This document shows, piece after piece, positions 20,387 through 33,570 of a stretch of 64,000 nucleotides of DNA. A program made the translations under genes and the position numbers. The stretch lies in NCBI RefSeq assembly GCF_902459465.1, contig NC_047070.1, positions 4,204,554-4,268,553 of the forward strand, given 5' to 3'. The DNA is from Asterias rubens. Lineage: Eukaryota; Echinodermata; Asteroidea; Forcipulatida; Asteriidae. Each line of letters begins with the position of its first letter. The first letter of the stretch is position 1. The notes beneath the pieces were generated by a model. It was not told the DNA's origin and ran no database searches. It was given only the letters and a program-made list of their open reading frames with translations.

Positions 20387-23300
20387 GTAATTCAAAACTT
20401 TATTTATTCATTTTCTTTCTTAAAATTGTCATCGAAATAATTTATGTATATTATGAAAAAATTTAAATTGCAATTTAGTGTGTATCATTGTTTATGGAAG
20501 AGTAAATTATTACAATTCTGAATTCCACTTTAAACAAGTTTTAATAATAGACGACGACATTGTGTCTTAAAAAAGGCACAGTCTGAAATTTGACACATAG
20601 TGGAGTATGGCATGAACAGGATATATGTGACAAAACAATCAACGTCACTCATTTTGTCAGCCATTTTGAAAACTTAATTTGCGATCCTATCTACACATAT
20701 TTTTCGAAAGACAAAAATACCTATAGCCAATATCTTTCTCTAAAAAGATATTCGAGAAGTATATTAGTCCTTCGTAAAAATATAGATCACAATGTCATAT
20801 CTGACTGTGTGTCGAATGCAAATTGTTTGAGCCATCAAAGACACACATCTGTTATCCAAAAATGTCCACTAAATCGTTTATGGATTGCTTTATAGCGTCT
20901 GTAACTTTATTTGAATTCCGCCTATCAACATGAAAATTAAGTATTGTGGGCCTCAGACTTTGTAAAATGCCATACTAAAAAATAAAATCGAGAGAGCTTT
21001 GGTGATCGTTTTACGAAACAAAATAAACAGCTCTGGCTTTTCAGATTCCACGTAATTTTGTTTAAAAAAAAACACATTGGTGTTTTGCCAATTTAAAATG
21101 TAATAAGATAAATAATATACACATTTGCGAAGATATAATAATTACGTCCAAGCTTCAATCAACAGCTAGTTGTTCATAAAAAAATCCAAGGTAAAAACAC
21201 CCAAATTACAGTTAAATTTCGAAACTTGTTTACTTTCAATTTGAAAGCAGAAGAAATTCCCATGTGCACAATTTCAATTAACACAGAAACACTTTGAAGG
21301 CCTTTCTGTGGCCATGAAAAACGTTTGACTTGTTTACGTGAAGTAAAAAAGACGTGAATGTGCATGATGAGTCGTCGACATGTCAAAATGTGCTAAAAGA
21401 ACATTCGAGATATATATCTACATTAGGTGAATGCACTTTAAGAGGTGATAAACGCACTGGACACGTACATGTATGGTAATTGGCAAAGACCAGTATTCAC
21501 ACTTGTAACATGTGCATAATATAAAAAACTTGTGAAAATTTGGGGGCCAATTGGTCATCGAAGTTGCAAGAATTTAATGAAAGAAGAAAGAACACCCTTT
21601 TGCGGCACAACTTTATAGGCTCTCAAACTTTATGACTTTGTGAGCTCACAAATGCATAATAAAAGGCTTCCAGCCTTTTTCTTATTTGAGTGATAAATTA
21701 ATTACCTCAAATTAATTTTTTTTAAATACTTTAGTGGAGCCGTTTCTCACAATGTTTTATACTATCGTTAAAAAGTTAGTTTTAATGCTAATAATTATTC
21801 TGAGTATTTGCCATGGTGTCCAGCCGTCGATTTCACAAAACTCACCAAACTTAGGGTTAATTTTTGGACTAAGGACGAGTTAAGTTCCATCCGAAGACAT
21901 TATGACGCATTGAACCAATCCTAAGTTAGTACGGGTTACTCGTCCTACCTCGAGATAGGATTAATCGAATTTCGGATTAATCCTAGCGTTTCGTGAAATT
22001 GTTTACAGTGCCTTTAACCATAACAGGCAGGAAAGAAATGATTCGCCCAAACTGCCCCCCTCCCCTTCGTAAAAACGAAATTATAGCCGTATTTAATCAA
22101 CTATTAATACTCGATCATAGATATTTTTCCAATTCGTTTTGTCTATTTTCTACATCCAAGGCAATAACACAAAGCCTAACTGTGGAGCCAATTTTGACCT
22201 TGTTTTCCACTTGATACCAAACACAATGAGTTTGCCAATTTCAAAGAAACGTCAAATGAGGCTTTAAAAATGAACAATGCTGGGACGAACGGAAGATTAT
22301 GACAATGAATGCATCGGCTGGCTTGGCTCACCGTGAGGTCTCTCTAAAGCCACTTCGAGTCACGGACTTTCCCTTCATTTGAAGTCAAGGAATTCCGGAG
22401 AGCTGTGGACTCGATAATGGTTTACAGAAAGGGACTGTTGATTAGGCTGGCCGTACGCGAACTGTAAAGCCAAATTAAAATAAAACATTGTAAAGCGTCC
22501 CCGCTACACATAAAATTCCTGAAATGACCCCCGTTTAGGAAGCAGCCTCCTTTTTTTGAATTCCTCATTGAAAAAAAAAATAGCGAAAAACATGAGGGGT
22601 ATATGTAAAAGATCTCAGAAAAAAAAAAACATTTTTGAAAATAGCCGAGCCATTTTAAAAAAAAAAAATTAAAAAAAGTCTTCCTTCCTTTCAAAAGGGA
22701 TGACGCTTAACATGTTTTTAATTTTATTTGGCCTTATTGAACACGAAATCTAATTACCTTGCATTGACAGCAGTGTCCTCTCTCTCTAATAAAGTCTCCG
22801 AAAAATCAATATGGCGTACAGAAGGACACGAATAGTGTATCTAAGTGGTGTTTAAAGCGTTACATGTAAACTAAGACATACAACTAAAAACTGTGGGTGA
22901 GGAAGATGTTAATCTCTTTTGGAAGGGTTGTTGGCTCTGAGAAGAGCTGATGTTGTATCTTCTTTCTCCTGAATACAGGCAGAGTATCTGTTACAAACGT
23001 CGATACAACTAAAACATGTGGGTATAGTAGTATGTTAATCTCTTTTGGGAGGGGTGTTGGCTCTAAGAAGAGCTGACGTTGTATCTTCTTTCTCCTGAAG
23101 ACATGCAGAGTATCTGTTTGAAACGTCGATACAACTAAAACCTGTGGGTAGTAGAATGTTAATCTCTCTTCGGAGGGGTGTTGGCTCAGAGAAGAGCTGA
23201 TGTTGTATCTTCTTTCTCCTGAAGACAGGCAGAGTATCTGTTAGAAACGTCGATACAACTAAAACATGTGGGTAGTAGAATGTTAATCTCTCTTGGGATG

Positions 23301-26300
23301 GTGTTGGCTCTGAGAAGCGCTGATGTTGTATCTTCTTTCTTCCGAAGACAGGCAGAGTGTCCTGTTAGAAACGTCGATACATTACATGTAAACTAAGACC
23401 TACAACTAAAACTTCTTGGTAGGGTGTTGGCTCAGCTCCGAGACGAGCTTGTGTTGTATCGTCTATGTACTGAGCACAGGCACACCTTTTCAGAGCCAAC
23501 TCTCGTCCCTAAAAGAGACTTGAACATGGCTGTACCGAAAAACTACTATTGATATTAATTACTTCTTAATATTACTCGACCATGTAGAGTTTCAAATGAT
23601 ACAAAGTAAAGTTAAGCTATTTGGATCAACCAAAATTGTTTATTTTAACAATCTTTCATAAAACACCATTTTGGTCAGTCCTGAAATAAATGTCGTAAAC
23701 CCTTGTTAAAAATAATATACAATTTTAAAGAATTGTTTTACTGGCACGCCTATTCAAAGGAGGTTCAAATCTGTGTGGATGAAAAAGCAGAAGCAGACGA
23801 CTGTTTTCAAAATAACACGATCATTTTTATGTAAAAACGGACAAGAAGATACGAACAAACAACATCAAATGTCAGTAGGATATTTCTGACATTTGCTTGT
23901 TTGAATACTGCTAAATGCTCTCATAATAAGCAGGCACCATCGTCTGGTTTATTTTTAACACACTGAATGTAGCCAGACTTTGCCCGAGGACAAAACGTGT
24001 AGCACTCATAAAATATGAAGGGTGGGGTGGATTTCATCAAGATAACACCGAGGAGGTATATATTAAAGGGTCTGTACACGTTTGGTAATGACTCTATAAA
24101 TTAAGTACAAAAGCTTTGGATATAATGTAATTCCCTTTTGAGAAATATTTCACTTCGAAGTATCTGCGAAATATAGATATTAATAGATACTTTGTTTATA
24201 TTTCATTTTTTGTATATCTGAGATAGATTACTGACAGCATGGAGGAAGACCCCCTTCCTCCATGAACGTTTCTTTGATTGTGCATTCAAATTTGCAGATT
24301 ATAGCGTTGACATAACCGCTCCAGATTTTCGGCACTATAAAACTAACAAATGAGACCACCTTTTGGAATTAGATTTTTTACAGTTTTATGGTAAAATAAT
24401 ATTAACTACACATACATGGAACGAACTCATGAGCTGTCAGCTCTTATTGTACATAAAAAGAATATGGCTAGTTTAACAAATTCTATTCAAGGACAATTAA
24501 ATAAATGAGTTCAATACAGTGAATATGTTTCGCTTTTGTGTTTGGACTTCATGTTCATACCAAAGTGATTAATACACTCCAAAGTCCAATATACATATTT
24601 ATTTAAAAAAAAGAAAAAAAAGAAAAAGAAAAAAAAAACAAATCGACCGAACAAACAAACATTTTCTTACGGCAGTCATGGATTGTGCCTTGTTTGCAAG
24701 CACCATATACATTAAAGACACTGGACTCTATTGGACATTGTCAAAGACCAGTCTCACTTGGTGTATCTCAACATATACATAAAATAACAAACTTGTGCAA
24801 ATTTGAGCTCTGTTGGTCGTCAAAGTTGCGAGATAATAATGAAAGAAAAACACCCTTGTCACACGAAGTTGTGTGCTTTCAGATGCTTGATTTCGAGACC
24901 TCAAATTCTAAATCTGAGGTCTCGAAATCAACTTCATTGAAAGTTACTTCTTTCTCGAAAACTACATTACCTCAGAGGGAGCTGTTTCTGACAATGTTTT
25001 ATACTACCAACAGCTATCCATTACTCGTTACCAAGTAAGGTTTTTATGCTAAAACTTATTACGAGTAATTACCAATAGTGTCCAGTGCCTTTAAGTTCCA
25101 TATACATGTACATGTACTCTGGGTTCTGAAAACATTGTGTTGACATTTGGATAATTTATAAGCGGCCTATCTTTAATAGTGGTTGATATAACACCAAAAT
25201 AACATTACACGATTGTTTGGAGAGCAAAATGTTTTTCTGTCGGCGCATTTAATTGCCTTCGATCGGTTAGGTGCTCCAGGTTGCTCGCTCCGTCAAGGTA
25301 CGCCAATATTATTTCATTAGAGAGCATCTCAGCACATCCACATCCGGATAATTTACATTAAAAGAAAGTAATAATTACGCGAACTAAATTAAACACTGAG
25401 TTGACATTTTGAACAGCGATTGAAAGACACCGGGTGATGGCGGCAACTCTAGGAGTGTGCCACCATTACAACCTGAGGACGAGGCAGCCACGGACGCAAG
25501 TCTATGCCGAATGATAATATACATAAAATATTATACTTGTGCGAATTTGAGCTCAATTGGTCGTCACAGTTGCGAGATAATTATGAAAGAAAAAACACCC
25601 TTGTCACAAAAGTCACGGATTTGTGTGATTTCAGATGCTTGATTTCGAGACCTCAATTTTTTAATCTGAGGTCTCGAAATCAAATTCGTGGAAAATTACT
25701 TCCTTCTCTCTCGAAAACTACGTTACTTCAGAGGGAGCCGTTTCTCACAATGTTTTATACCACCAACCTCTTCCCATAACTCGTAATCAAGTAAGGTTTT
25801 ATGCTAATAATTATTTTGAGTAATTTCCAATAGTGTCCACTGCCTTTAAGAGATAAGTGAATAGTTAGATACATAATTGAATGTATTGAGAATTCATTCA
25901 TCACTCAATTTAGATAACCTAATAGTGTCAAATGTGTGTGAGAATATTCTTTTGTAAAAATGATTAATTAATTTTCATATTTACAGTCAGACTGTTCAAG
26001 TACCCAATTAATTTATAAAATGTGCAAAAAAGTCATGATAACGCAGAGGCACAAAATAAATATCACGACGATATTAAAGTCCAGGAAGCTCTATAAACAA
26101 ATGTCCTTAGTCAAGGAAGCTCTAAAAAATGTTCTTAGTCTGTCTTTCTCACACCAAATATGTAGTGGAAGAGGGTACAATGAATGGTTTGAATGTCAAT
26201 CTTAAAGAAAAAGTTCCTGTTCGCACTGATCAAAAAAATAACTGAGTCGGGCTTACTACCCGGAATTCGGGTCCATTCTAACCCGTATTTCTTTTAGAGC

Positions 26301-29300
26301 GCGCCACCACTGAAATGTATACGGTCCAAGATTAAACTAATATTGTTCAACAATTCGATTAAATTCAATCAACATATTACAAACAAATTAAACATTATTT
26401 AAGTCTTGACTACAGTCAAGAACAGAGCAAGACAATAATTTATGAAACATGAAATGAAAAACTAAAATGTAATGGATACTTCGCAATTGAACCAATATGG
26501 GAGCATTTACACATCGGTCCAGTGCTCTTATGTACAGTTACGACTCTTCCAAAGTTCAACACAAACAAATATATTTACTTCCGTGATATTTCAAAACAAA
26601 TTTTCCCCAAATTACTGCTGGCGCAAATCTGTTCCTTTCCAGTCTCAAACATAAACCCACGGCATGCCGTTACCAAGGTTGCTGGTCTCTACACCCAATT
26701 CACAGACGATGTGTGGGGTTGGGTCAGAGGTCAAAGTGGTTCCCAGCTTCTTGTATTCCATATGGCAATCAATCATCTCTCGCAACAATACTTCACTGGT
26801 TCGCTGCGCCTGTATAGTTTCTTAGCAAAAGTTGTTATTAAAAGATGGTCTTTGTGAGTTCTTATTCAAAAGAAGTCCGCGTGAAAATTTATCACAAAGG
26901 CGTTGACAGTTCATCACCACAGTGATTAACAAAATACAACTTCGGAAGAAAGCAAAATTACAGTTTATACAACATTTTTTCCGCCGTAAGTATTATTTCT
27001 TTACAAATAACTATTCATTTTTATGACGGTGCGTTGGCAGACAGCAAACACACCATCTTTACGCATAAACCCACGGACATGCCTGCACGAAATACATGTG
27101 ACATGCAACATTGATTTTGCATGGATAAAACGCGAGATAAATAATTAGTTAAATAAAAAATTCTTCATTTTTGTTTTATTTGAACAGAACACTGACCTTC
27201 CGCCTATTAATGGGAATTTGTTTCGCACAATACCTTAAAAAAAAGCTCATGACTTACTCGAATTTATACACACAGATTGAAATTTAGGTTTCAAATCCTA
27301 CTTTAAAATAGCATTGTCCAAAACTACTATTTCCACCTTACAAGTCTTAACTTTGCAATGAGAAATATTCTTCACTCCAGTTGAACAAATTCAGTCGCCT
27401 GTAATCTACAAAAAAAACTGTTTTAATTTACTGGATCCTTCGAACTATTCGCCAGAGGCAGTTAGTTCTGTTCACAAAACAGAATGGGTGAATGTGTGAA
27501 ATGACGCGAAGTTGATCCATTGCTAGACGTATTTATTACCCTCTTTTCTCGGACGTTATTGTAAAAAATGTTATCCTTTGTTTGCCTTGTGTCCTCAATG
27601 ACGATGATGAGATTCGAGGTCTTGGGACACGACGCGTGGGTTTTCTAAATCGCATTAAGGAATTTCTGGCTAGTCAGGGTTTACGGGGGAAGAAACCCCA
27701 AAAGTTTCATCCTAAGAAGTTGGGGATGACGTCATAGTATCCACTACGGAAAAACTGCATTTCCATTGCTCTTACAGCGGTACAACCGAGTCTGTCTGTT
27801 TTCATCCTCTGAAACAGGACACACTTATTCACAGACCTTGTTCATGTTTTTAGGCCTGATTCTTCACGAAGGCAGCGAAGATGGTTGCCTCCATGTCCCC
27901 GGGCCACTGGTCATTGCCTTGGTGCACTGTAGATGCTACAGAAATTTACAATTTCCTCATAGGGTGCACTTTATACATTATGCCTTGGTGCCCCATGCCC
28001 TTTCAAAAACGAAGCATAAAGGCCTGGACCCAATGGCTTGCGTACAGTGGACTTGGTCTCCTGTCGAGGTGTATATGGAAAGAGCAAGTTGGGCTGGCTA
28101 TTCGAATGTTAACGAATAAAGATTTATTGTTAACAAAGCTACATCACAGCGAATAACAAACAGGTTGAAATTTGGGTTTTAAACCAATGAGTGAGTCAGA
28201 AGAAAATGGTGGAAACAAAGCACAAATAGAATACACACAATGTCCTTATTTTCTGTTGTCACAACCGATATCAGCTGTTGTATTTCTGTAGGTTTTCAGA
28301 CACAGTTTTCTTGAATAAGTTCTTACTCCACCGGATAGTTGTTCTCCTGCGTTTTGGGAGATTGAAGTTATCAAAGTTGACAGGGAACCATATTTAGGGG
28401 CAAGCAAGAGTTTCTCAATAGTCTGAATTCACTAATACCATGTGTATATTGTTTCATTCGATCACGGAAACGCAGCATTCCAAACCAAACTCACCAGCCG
28501 GGAAGCAATCACGTGTACACCCGGCTCCGTTAACCTCGATTCCACCTCCACACATTTCCGTTTCCATATCCCCCCCCCCCCACTCTCAGTACTGCAAATT
28601 TGAACAGTGTTTTCAGTCACAACTATTGATAAATAACCTACATAACCATGGGAACGCTCCCCCGCTGGAACACGCTTGAATTATTTCTAGTTAGGCCTAA
28701 CAGTAGTTCATAAAGAATAGATGACAACAATGTGAATGTTCACAATCCATATTTATTCAACAGTTTTCACTTGTCACTTACTATCCTACATACACAGCAG
28801 AATTGAATAGTATTTCCAGTCACAACTGTTGATAAAATAACCTACATAACCATAGGAACGCTCCCCCCGCTGGCACACGCTTGAACTATTTCTAGTGGGC
28901 CTGGCGGTAGTTCGTAAGGAATGGAGGACAACAGTTTAAATTTTACAATCCATATTTATTCAACACTTTTTACATGGACGTCAGTATCCTACACAGCAGA
29001 ATTGCAACGTATTTCCAGTCACAACTGTTGATAAATAACCTAAACATAACCATGGGAACGCTCTCCCGCTGGCACACGCTTGAACTACATATGGTATAGG
29101 CCTAACAGAGTTCGTATAAAATGGATGACAACAATGTGAATTTTTTCACAAGATGCCATTTTTTGTTTCCCCAAAATCACAGAGAGTTGCAAATAACAAA
29201 ATATTCCCTAGAATATTACAAAACCAATTATAGTCTAGCTAATGTTTGGGTACAGGGTGACACCCATGGGCATCATGCGCTTTCCTCAAACTAATGATAT

Positions 29301-32300
29301 CAATACATATAAATTACATTCAAGACACTGGACACTATTGGTCATTGTCAAAGACCAGTCTTCTCACTTGCTGTATCTCAACACATGCATACAATAACAA
29401 ACATGTGAAAATTTGAGCTTGATCGGTCGTCGAAGTTGCGAGATAATAATTGAAGAAAAAACACCATTGTCACACGGCAAATTCAAATACTATTTTAGTG
29501 GAAAATTACTTCTTTTTCGAAATCTACGTTACTTCTGAGTGAGCCATTTCTCACAATGTTTTATACTACTTTTACAGCTCTCCGTTGCTTTTTACCAAGC
29601 AAGTTTTTATGCTAACAGTTATTTTGAGAAATTACCAATAGTGTCCAGTGCCTTTAAAACTCCTTGGTACCTCCCAGGTACGTACGTATGAACATTTTAC
29701 TGGTATTTATTAACACACAGACGCCAAAATGACATTTCTGTGTTTATTGTTCGGAAATTGGTTTGGCCTCTTTTGTCATGTCACAGACGTCATTGAAAGC
29801 AAATAATCCTTGAACGTGTTATTAACTCACAAAATGTGTTTTGGTTACCTGGAAATATCTTGCACAATACCCGTAGTTTCGGTTATGGGGGAGGGGCATT
29901 TTCAAAATCTCGGCTCAAAATAATTGTTGGTTCAACCATCTAACTTTTTGATAACGAGCAATAGAGAGCTGTTGGTGGTATAATACATTGTGAGAGAAAC
30001 GGTTTTTGCGAAATAGGTAATTTCTCATGCAAATAAAAGACTTCAGAATTGAAGACTTTTATAAGGAATCTGAAAGCACACACTTGTAAAACAATGGTGT
30101 TCTTTCTTTCATTGTTTTCTCGCAACTCCGATGTTTTTCATGATATATTATTGTGGATACCTCTGGTGAGAATACATGTCTTGGACAGTTACCAAACTTG
30201 TTCAGTGCCTTTAAAGACACTAAACACTATTGGTTATTGTCAAAGACCAGTGTATCTCAACAAATGCATAACATAACTAATTTAAACCTGTGAAAATTTA
30301 AACTCGATTGATCGTCGAAGTTGCCAGATAATAGTGGAAGAAAAAACACTCTTGTCTTGTCACACGAAGTTGTGTGCTTTCAGATGCTTAATTTCGGGAC
30401 TTCAAAATCTATCTGGGGTATCTAAATTAAATTCGTGGAAAACTACTCCTTTCTCGAAACTACGTTACTTCAGAGGGAGCCGTTTCTCACAATGTGTTAT
30501 ACTATTAACAGCACTCCACTGCTCGTTACTAAGTAATGTTTTATGCTAATATCTATATTGAGACATTATCAATAATGTGTACAGACGTCATCTAAGCATA
30601 GTTTGGTTTGGGGTTCCGCAATTTACTCTTTACGCGGTGTAACAGATTTTAGTCCTAGCACCTTCGGCTTTTAGTCGCCCGCAAACGGAGTTTTACGTAG
30701 TTATCACAGTTTTTTCGAAAGTTAAAGGCAGTGGACACTATTGGTAATCACTCAAAAATAATTATCAGCAAAAAACCTCACTTGGTAATGAGTAATGGGG
30801 AGAGGTTGATAGTATAAAACATTGTGAGAAACGGCTCCCTCTGAAGTAATGTAGTTTTCGAGAAAGAAGTAATTTTCCACGAATTTGATTTCGAGACCTC
30901 AAGTTTAGAATTTGAGGTCACGAAATCAAGCATCCGAAAGCACGCAACTATGACGACCAATCGAGCTCAAATTTTCTCAGGTTTGTTATTTTATGCATAT
31001 GTTGAGATACTCCAAGTGAGAAGACTGGTCTTTGACATTTACCAAAAGTGTCCATATTGTCTTTAAGTGTATAGTCTCAACGGCTGAAGGGTCACGAGGT
31101 AAAGCAAAAGCAAACGTTATTACAAAACGATGGCAGTATATGTTTTAGCATTGACGTCTTCTGAGCAAAGTTTTCTTTGTTTCATTCCAACACTCCATGT
31201 TGAGCGAGACTTTAAAGTGGCATTCAAACAATGACAACTGTAAAATTTTCTAAGACATTGCACACCCTCAACACCAGTGCTGAGTAAATATATAAAGCCC
31301 AAGTACCGGCAATGATGTGACTTAATACAAACAGCGGGTATTCAGCGTTTGGGTCTTAAGAAAGTGTATGTTTGTTAAACTCTTCAATCGTCAATAAGTG
31401 GACCCGCGATTGGAACACTCTCTGAGTAGGGCGTTAGGAAGGAAACTGTAGGCAGAAACTCTACACACTTAAAGACACCTTCTTCTCACCATCTCAATAA
31501 CAAACCTGTGAAAATTTGAACTCATTTGGTCGTCGAAGATGCGAGATAACTATGGAAGAAAAAAACTTTGTCAAACGAAGTTGTGTGCTTGAAGTTGTCA
31601 GCTAGATGCATGAGTTCGAGACCTCAAAATCAAATTCTGAGGCCTCGAAATCAAAATTAAATATTTATGTGAGAAATTATTTCTTTCTAAAAAACTACGT
31701 CACTTCAGTGGGAGCCGTTTCTCACAATGTTTTATACTATCAACCTCTCCCTATTACTCGTTACCGAGTAAGGTTTTATGCTGATAATTATTTTGAGTAA
31801 TTGCCAATAGTGTCCACTGCCTTTAAACTTGTCCTGAGTTGGGACTATCTTTGTGAAATTTTATTTTATAAACAAAGTGACCAGCAGCAGAAGCTAAAAG
31901 GGTCAAAATACATCTAAAAAATATCAACAATCAAATATTAAAAGGCCATAAAGTGTAACAAGTACAACATTTACAAAACGCAACATACAAAAATATATTA
32001 CATTCGAGCAATATTGTGGAATGAAATCGACCCCGATCATCTTAAAATAACCCATTTATAACAACTAATTATATCATGTGTTTGTCTTTGCCTCTTTGCA
32101 GGTGAACGGAATGGCGTTGACGATAGTGACGTCACCAGCATCGCCTTGGAGGACAGCTCCGACATAGAGGGCGGGAACATCCACTTGAGACGGAGGCTAC
32201 GTCACGACTCCGGCTCCCAGCATGGACAGCGAAACTCCACAGGACATATCGATTACAATCGAAACTTGCCAAAGCAGCAACCAGCTTACGATGATCAGGA

Positions 32301-32646
32301 TAGCGATCACGAGGTTGATGACGACACCAACTTCCCCAGCAACCTGTACGACATACAAGAAAGGCGGGAAAGTGTTCTGAGTATAGAGGCATGTCAAGAA
32401 ATTGCCCGTAGAGTTGCAGCCAATGAGATAGGCAATGCTGCCGAAAAGAACGATAGCGATGAACATGACAACACGAGCGGAGACCACACAACAACCAAAA
32501 CGAAGGGACCTAGTGACTCTACCCCTGAGTATAGAAAACTCCCATTGTCAACTGACGTCAGAGTGACGTGTTGGCTAAAAGGTATTCAAGATCCAACGGA
32601 AGTAGCACCACCTAAATTTGACAGAATTTTACCGGAAATTATATGA
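19501..32646 (+). CDS. Gene B: two-exon disordered Ser/Pro/His-rich protein, unknown function
   Basis: Exon 1 is 19501-20386 and exon 2 is 32102-32646, giving 476 residues. The donor CAG/GTAATT is phase 1, and the acceptor (CCTCTTTGCAG) supplies the two missing bases in frame. The protein is disordered: Pro/Ser-rich N-terminus, basic patches (IHRRLKFMVRQCSDSE, VRRKRGG, IVRRSASLRGG), a His-Ser run at the exon junction and an acidic C-terminal half. It ends with DVRVTCWLKGIQ near the C-terminus. No enzyme domain is visible. The start follows an in-frame TGA at 19492. Extra exons inside the 11.7 kb intron cannot be ruled out. The terminal motif resembles those of genes C and E. Confidence 0.7.
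21451..21826. mobile_element. Foldback element, family 1 (degraded)
   Basis: CGCACTGGACACG on the left and GGTGTCCAGCCG on the right are eroded TIRs. The interior keeps GCAAAGACCAG, TGTGAAAATTTG and TTTCTCACAATG. Confidence 0.65.
22885..23490. repeat. Tandem array, ~124 bp unit, about five copies
   Basis: The landmark TTGGCTC recurs at 22931, 23057, 23181, 23304 and 23427, a spacing of 123-126. Each unit carries AGAAGAGCTGATGTTGTATC and AAACGTCGATACAAC. The last copy is diverged. Confidence 0.85.
24062..24110. mobile_element. Family 1 foldback end fragment
   Basis: TTAAAGGGTCTGTACACG followed by TTTGGTAATGACTC matches the left end of the family, close to the 5760 variant. The rest is missing or unrecognisable. 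Confidence 0.4.
24712..25094. mobile_element. Foldback element, family 1, full length
   Basis: TTAAAGACACTGGACTC to GTGTCCAGTGCCTTTAA. The central hairpin is intact (TTTCGAGACCTCA and TGAGGTCTCGAAA). Confidence 0.85.
25515..25849. mobile_element. Foldback element, family 1, left end missing
   Basis: It starts inside the left arm (ACATAAAATATTATAC) and runs through the central hairpin to GTGTCCACTGCCTTTAA. Confidence 0.8.
28590..29160. repeat. Tandem array, ~200 bp unit, about 2.8 copies
   Basis: CAGTCACAACT.TTGATAAA recurs near 28615, 28818 and 29017. CGCTGGCACACGCTTGAA and ATCCATATTTATTCAACA also recur in step. A run of 12 C lies just before it. Confidence 0.8.
29319..29657. mobile_element. 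Foldback element, family 1, centre deleted
   Basis: Ends are CAAGACACTGGACACTATTGG and GTGTCCAGTGCCTTTAA. The central hairpin is largely lost. Confidence 0.8.
29938..30214. mobile_element. Foldback element, family 1, partial
   Basis: It starts in a terminal arm at TTTTTGATAACGAGCAAT and ends TTCAGTGCCTTTAA. It abuts the next copy and shares its TTAA. Confidence 0.7.
30211..30585. mobile_element. Foldback element, family 1, abutting copy
   Basis: TTAAAGACACTAAACAC to CAATAATGTGTACAGACG. It shares the TTAA at 30211-30214 with the copy on its left, so one may have inserted at the other's end. Confidence 0.75.
30722..31066. mobile_element. Foldback element, family 1
   Basis: TTAAAGGCAGTGGACAC to GTGTCCATATTGTCTTTAA, with the central GAGACCTCA/TGAGGTC hairpin. 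Confidence 0.8.
31469..31826. mobile_element. Foldback element, family 1
   Basis: It has an eroded left end (TTAAAGACACC), central GAGACCTCA...TGAGGCCTC and right end GTGTCCACTGCCTTTAA. Confidence 0.75.
32102..32646 (+). CDS. Gene B exon 2 (last exon)
   Basis: It begins right after TTTGCAG and is in frame with exon 1 as ERNGVDDSDVTSIALEDS. It contains the helix-prone RRESVLSIEACQEIARRVAA and the terminal RVTCWLKGI motif. The stop is at 32644. AATAAA near 32766 is a possible polyadenylation signal, although it lies in a repeat. Confidence 0.75.
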
Positions 32647-32736
32647 TGTTTTACCCGGGTATTATTAAGAACGACTGAGACTTGAATATAGGCAACTCGT
32701 GCATTAAAAATGAATCTTCGTTGTGGTGTGACCATT

Positions 32737-33108
32737 ATAAAGCCATTATACACTTTCGGTACAGAAAAATAAATAAAAGTTCACAGATTTTCAAATAACT
32801 TACAGGGTTTACAGAAGGTAATGGTGAAAGACTTCTCTTGAAATATTATTCCATGAAATGCTTTCCTTTTTGAGAAAACATTAAAACAATATCAATTCTC
32901 GAGAACGAGAATTACGAATTATTTTAAAACACATGTCATGACACGGCGAAACGTGCGGAAACAAGGGTGGGTTTTCCCGTTATTTTCTCCCGACTCCGAT
33001 GACCGATTGAGCCTAAACTTTCACAGGTGTGTTATTTTATATAGAAGTTGTGATACACGAAGTGTGGGCCTTGGACAATACTGTTTACCGATAGTCCAAC
33101 GGCTTTAA
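32737..33108. mobile_element. Foldback element, family 2
   Basis: AAGCCATTATACACTTTCGG on the left; GATAGTCCAACGGCTTTAA on the right. It is a close relative of 37490-37848, in inverted orientation. It starts about 90 bases after the gene B stop codon. Confidence 0.75.
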
Positions 33109-33182
33109 GGATTCCTAATTGGTCAACAAAGTTTTCCATTCAGATAGACTGTAGTCAAATAAGTGAATTTGTGCAGATTATA

Positions 33183-33425
33183 TTAAAGGAACACGTTGCC
33201 TTGGATCGGTCGAGTTGGTCTATATTGTAACCGTTTGTAATAAAATAACATCGTAGACTACAAGGTCGGCCATTTATGGGAGTCACTAAATTTCGAGGCA
33301 AATTTGTGTGAATCATTGTATTCTACTTTTAAAACATCTTTCTAACCATATGCATTTTAGAACAAACGGTTACAAATGTTTTTTTATAGACGGACTCGTC
33401 CGATCCAAGGCAACGTTTCCTTTAA
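33183..33425. mobile_element. Foldback element, family 3
   Basis: TTAAAGGAACACGTTGCC at the left is answered by GGCAACGTTTCCTTTAA at the right, and GATCGG/CCGATC extends the arms. It is 243 bp long with a clear second inverted pair (AACCGTTTGT/ACAAACGGTT). Confidence 0.85.
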
Positions 33426-33570
33426 GAATGCATTAATTTAATTGCACCATTCCTTCAATTCCTTCATTATATGCATCGATGCCCAATTTCATTCCTTTTA
33501 TGGTAGAGTCCTGGATCGGTGTATTTCAATGTGTTGCCGATTGTAGGCAAAGTCATAAGGGAACGATCCT

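Larger units (their letters stand above)
20387..32101. other. 11.7 kb intron of gene B, filled with repeats
   Basis: It holds about nine family-1 foldback copies or fragments (21.4, 24.1, 24.7, 25.5, 29.3, 29.9, 30.2, 30.7 and 31.5 kb), a 124 bp tandem array (22.9-23.5 kb) and a ~200 bp tandem array (28.6-29.15 kb). Sequence between them is AT-rich with no supported exon. Short ORFs in the foldback copies repeat the same meaningless peptide. Confidence 0.6.

Noticed and set aside
22885..23490. CRISPR-like array of repeats
   Set aside because: Units are contiguous ~124 bp copies with no unique spacers, in an animal intron.
32132..32494. Antisense ORFs of 96-120 codons over gene B exon 2, one hydrophobic
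   Set aside because: The hydrophobic look comes from reading acidic codons backwards. The plus frame fits exon 1 by phase and has a good acceptor.
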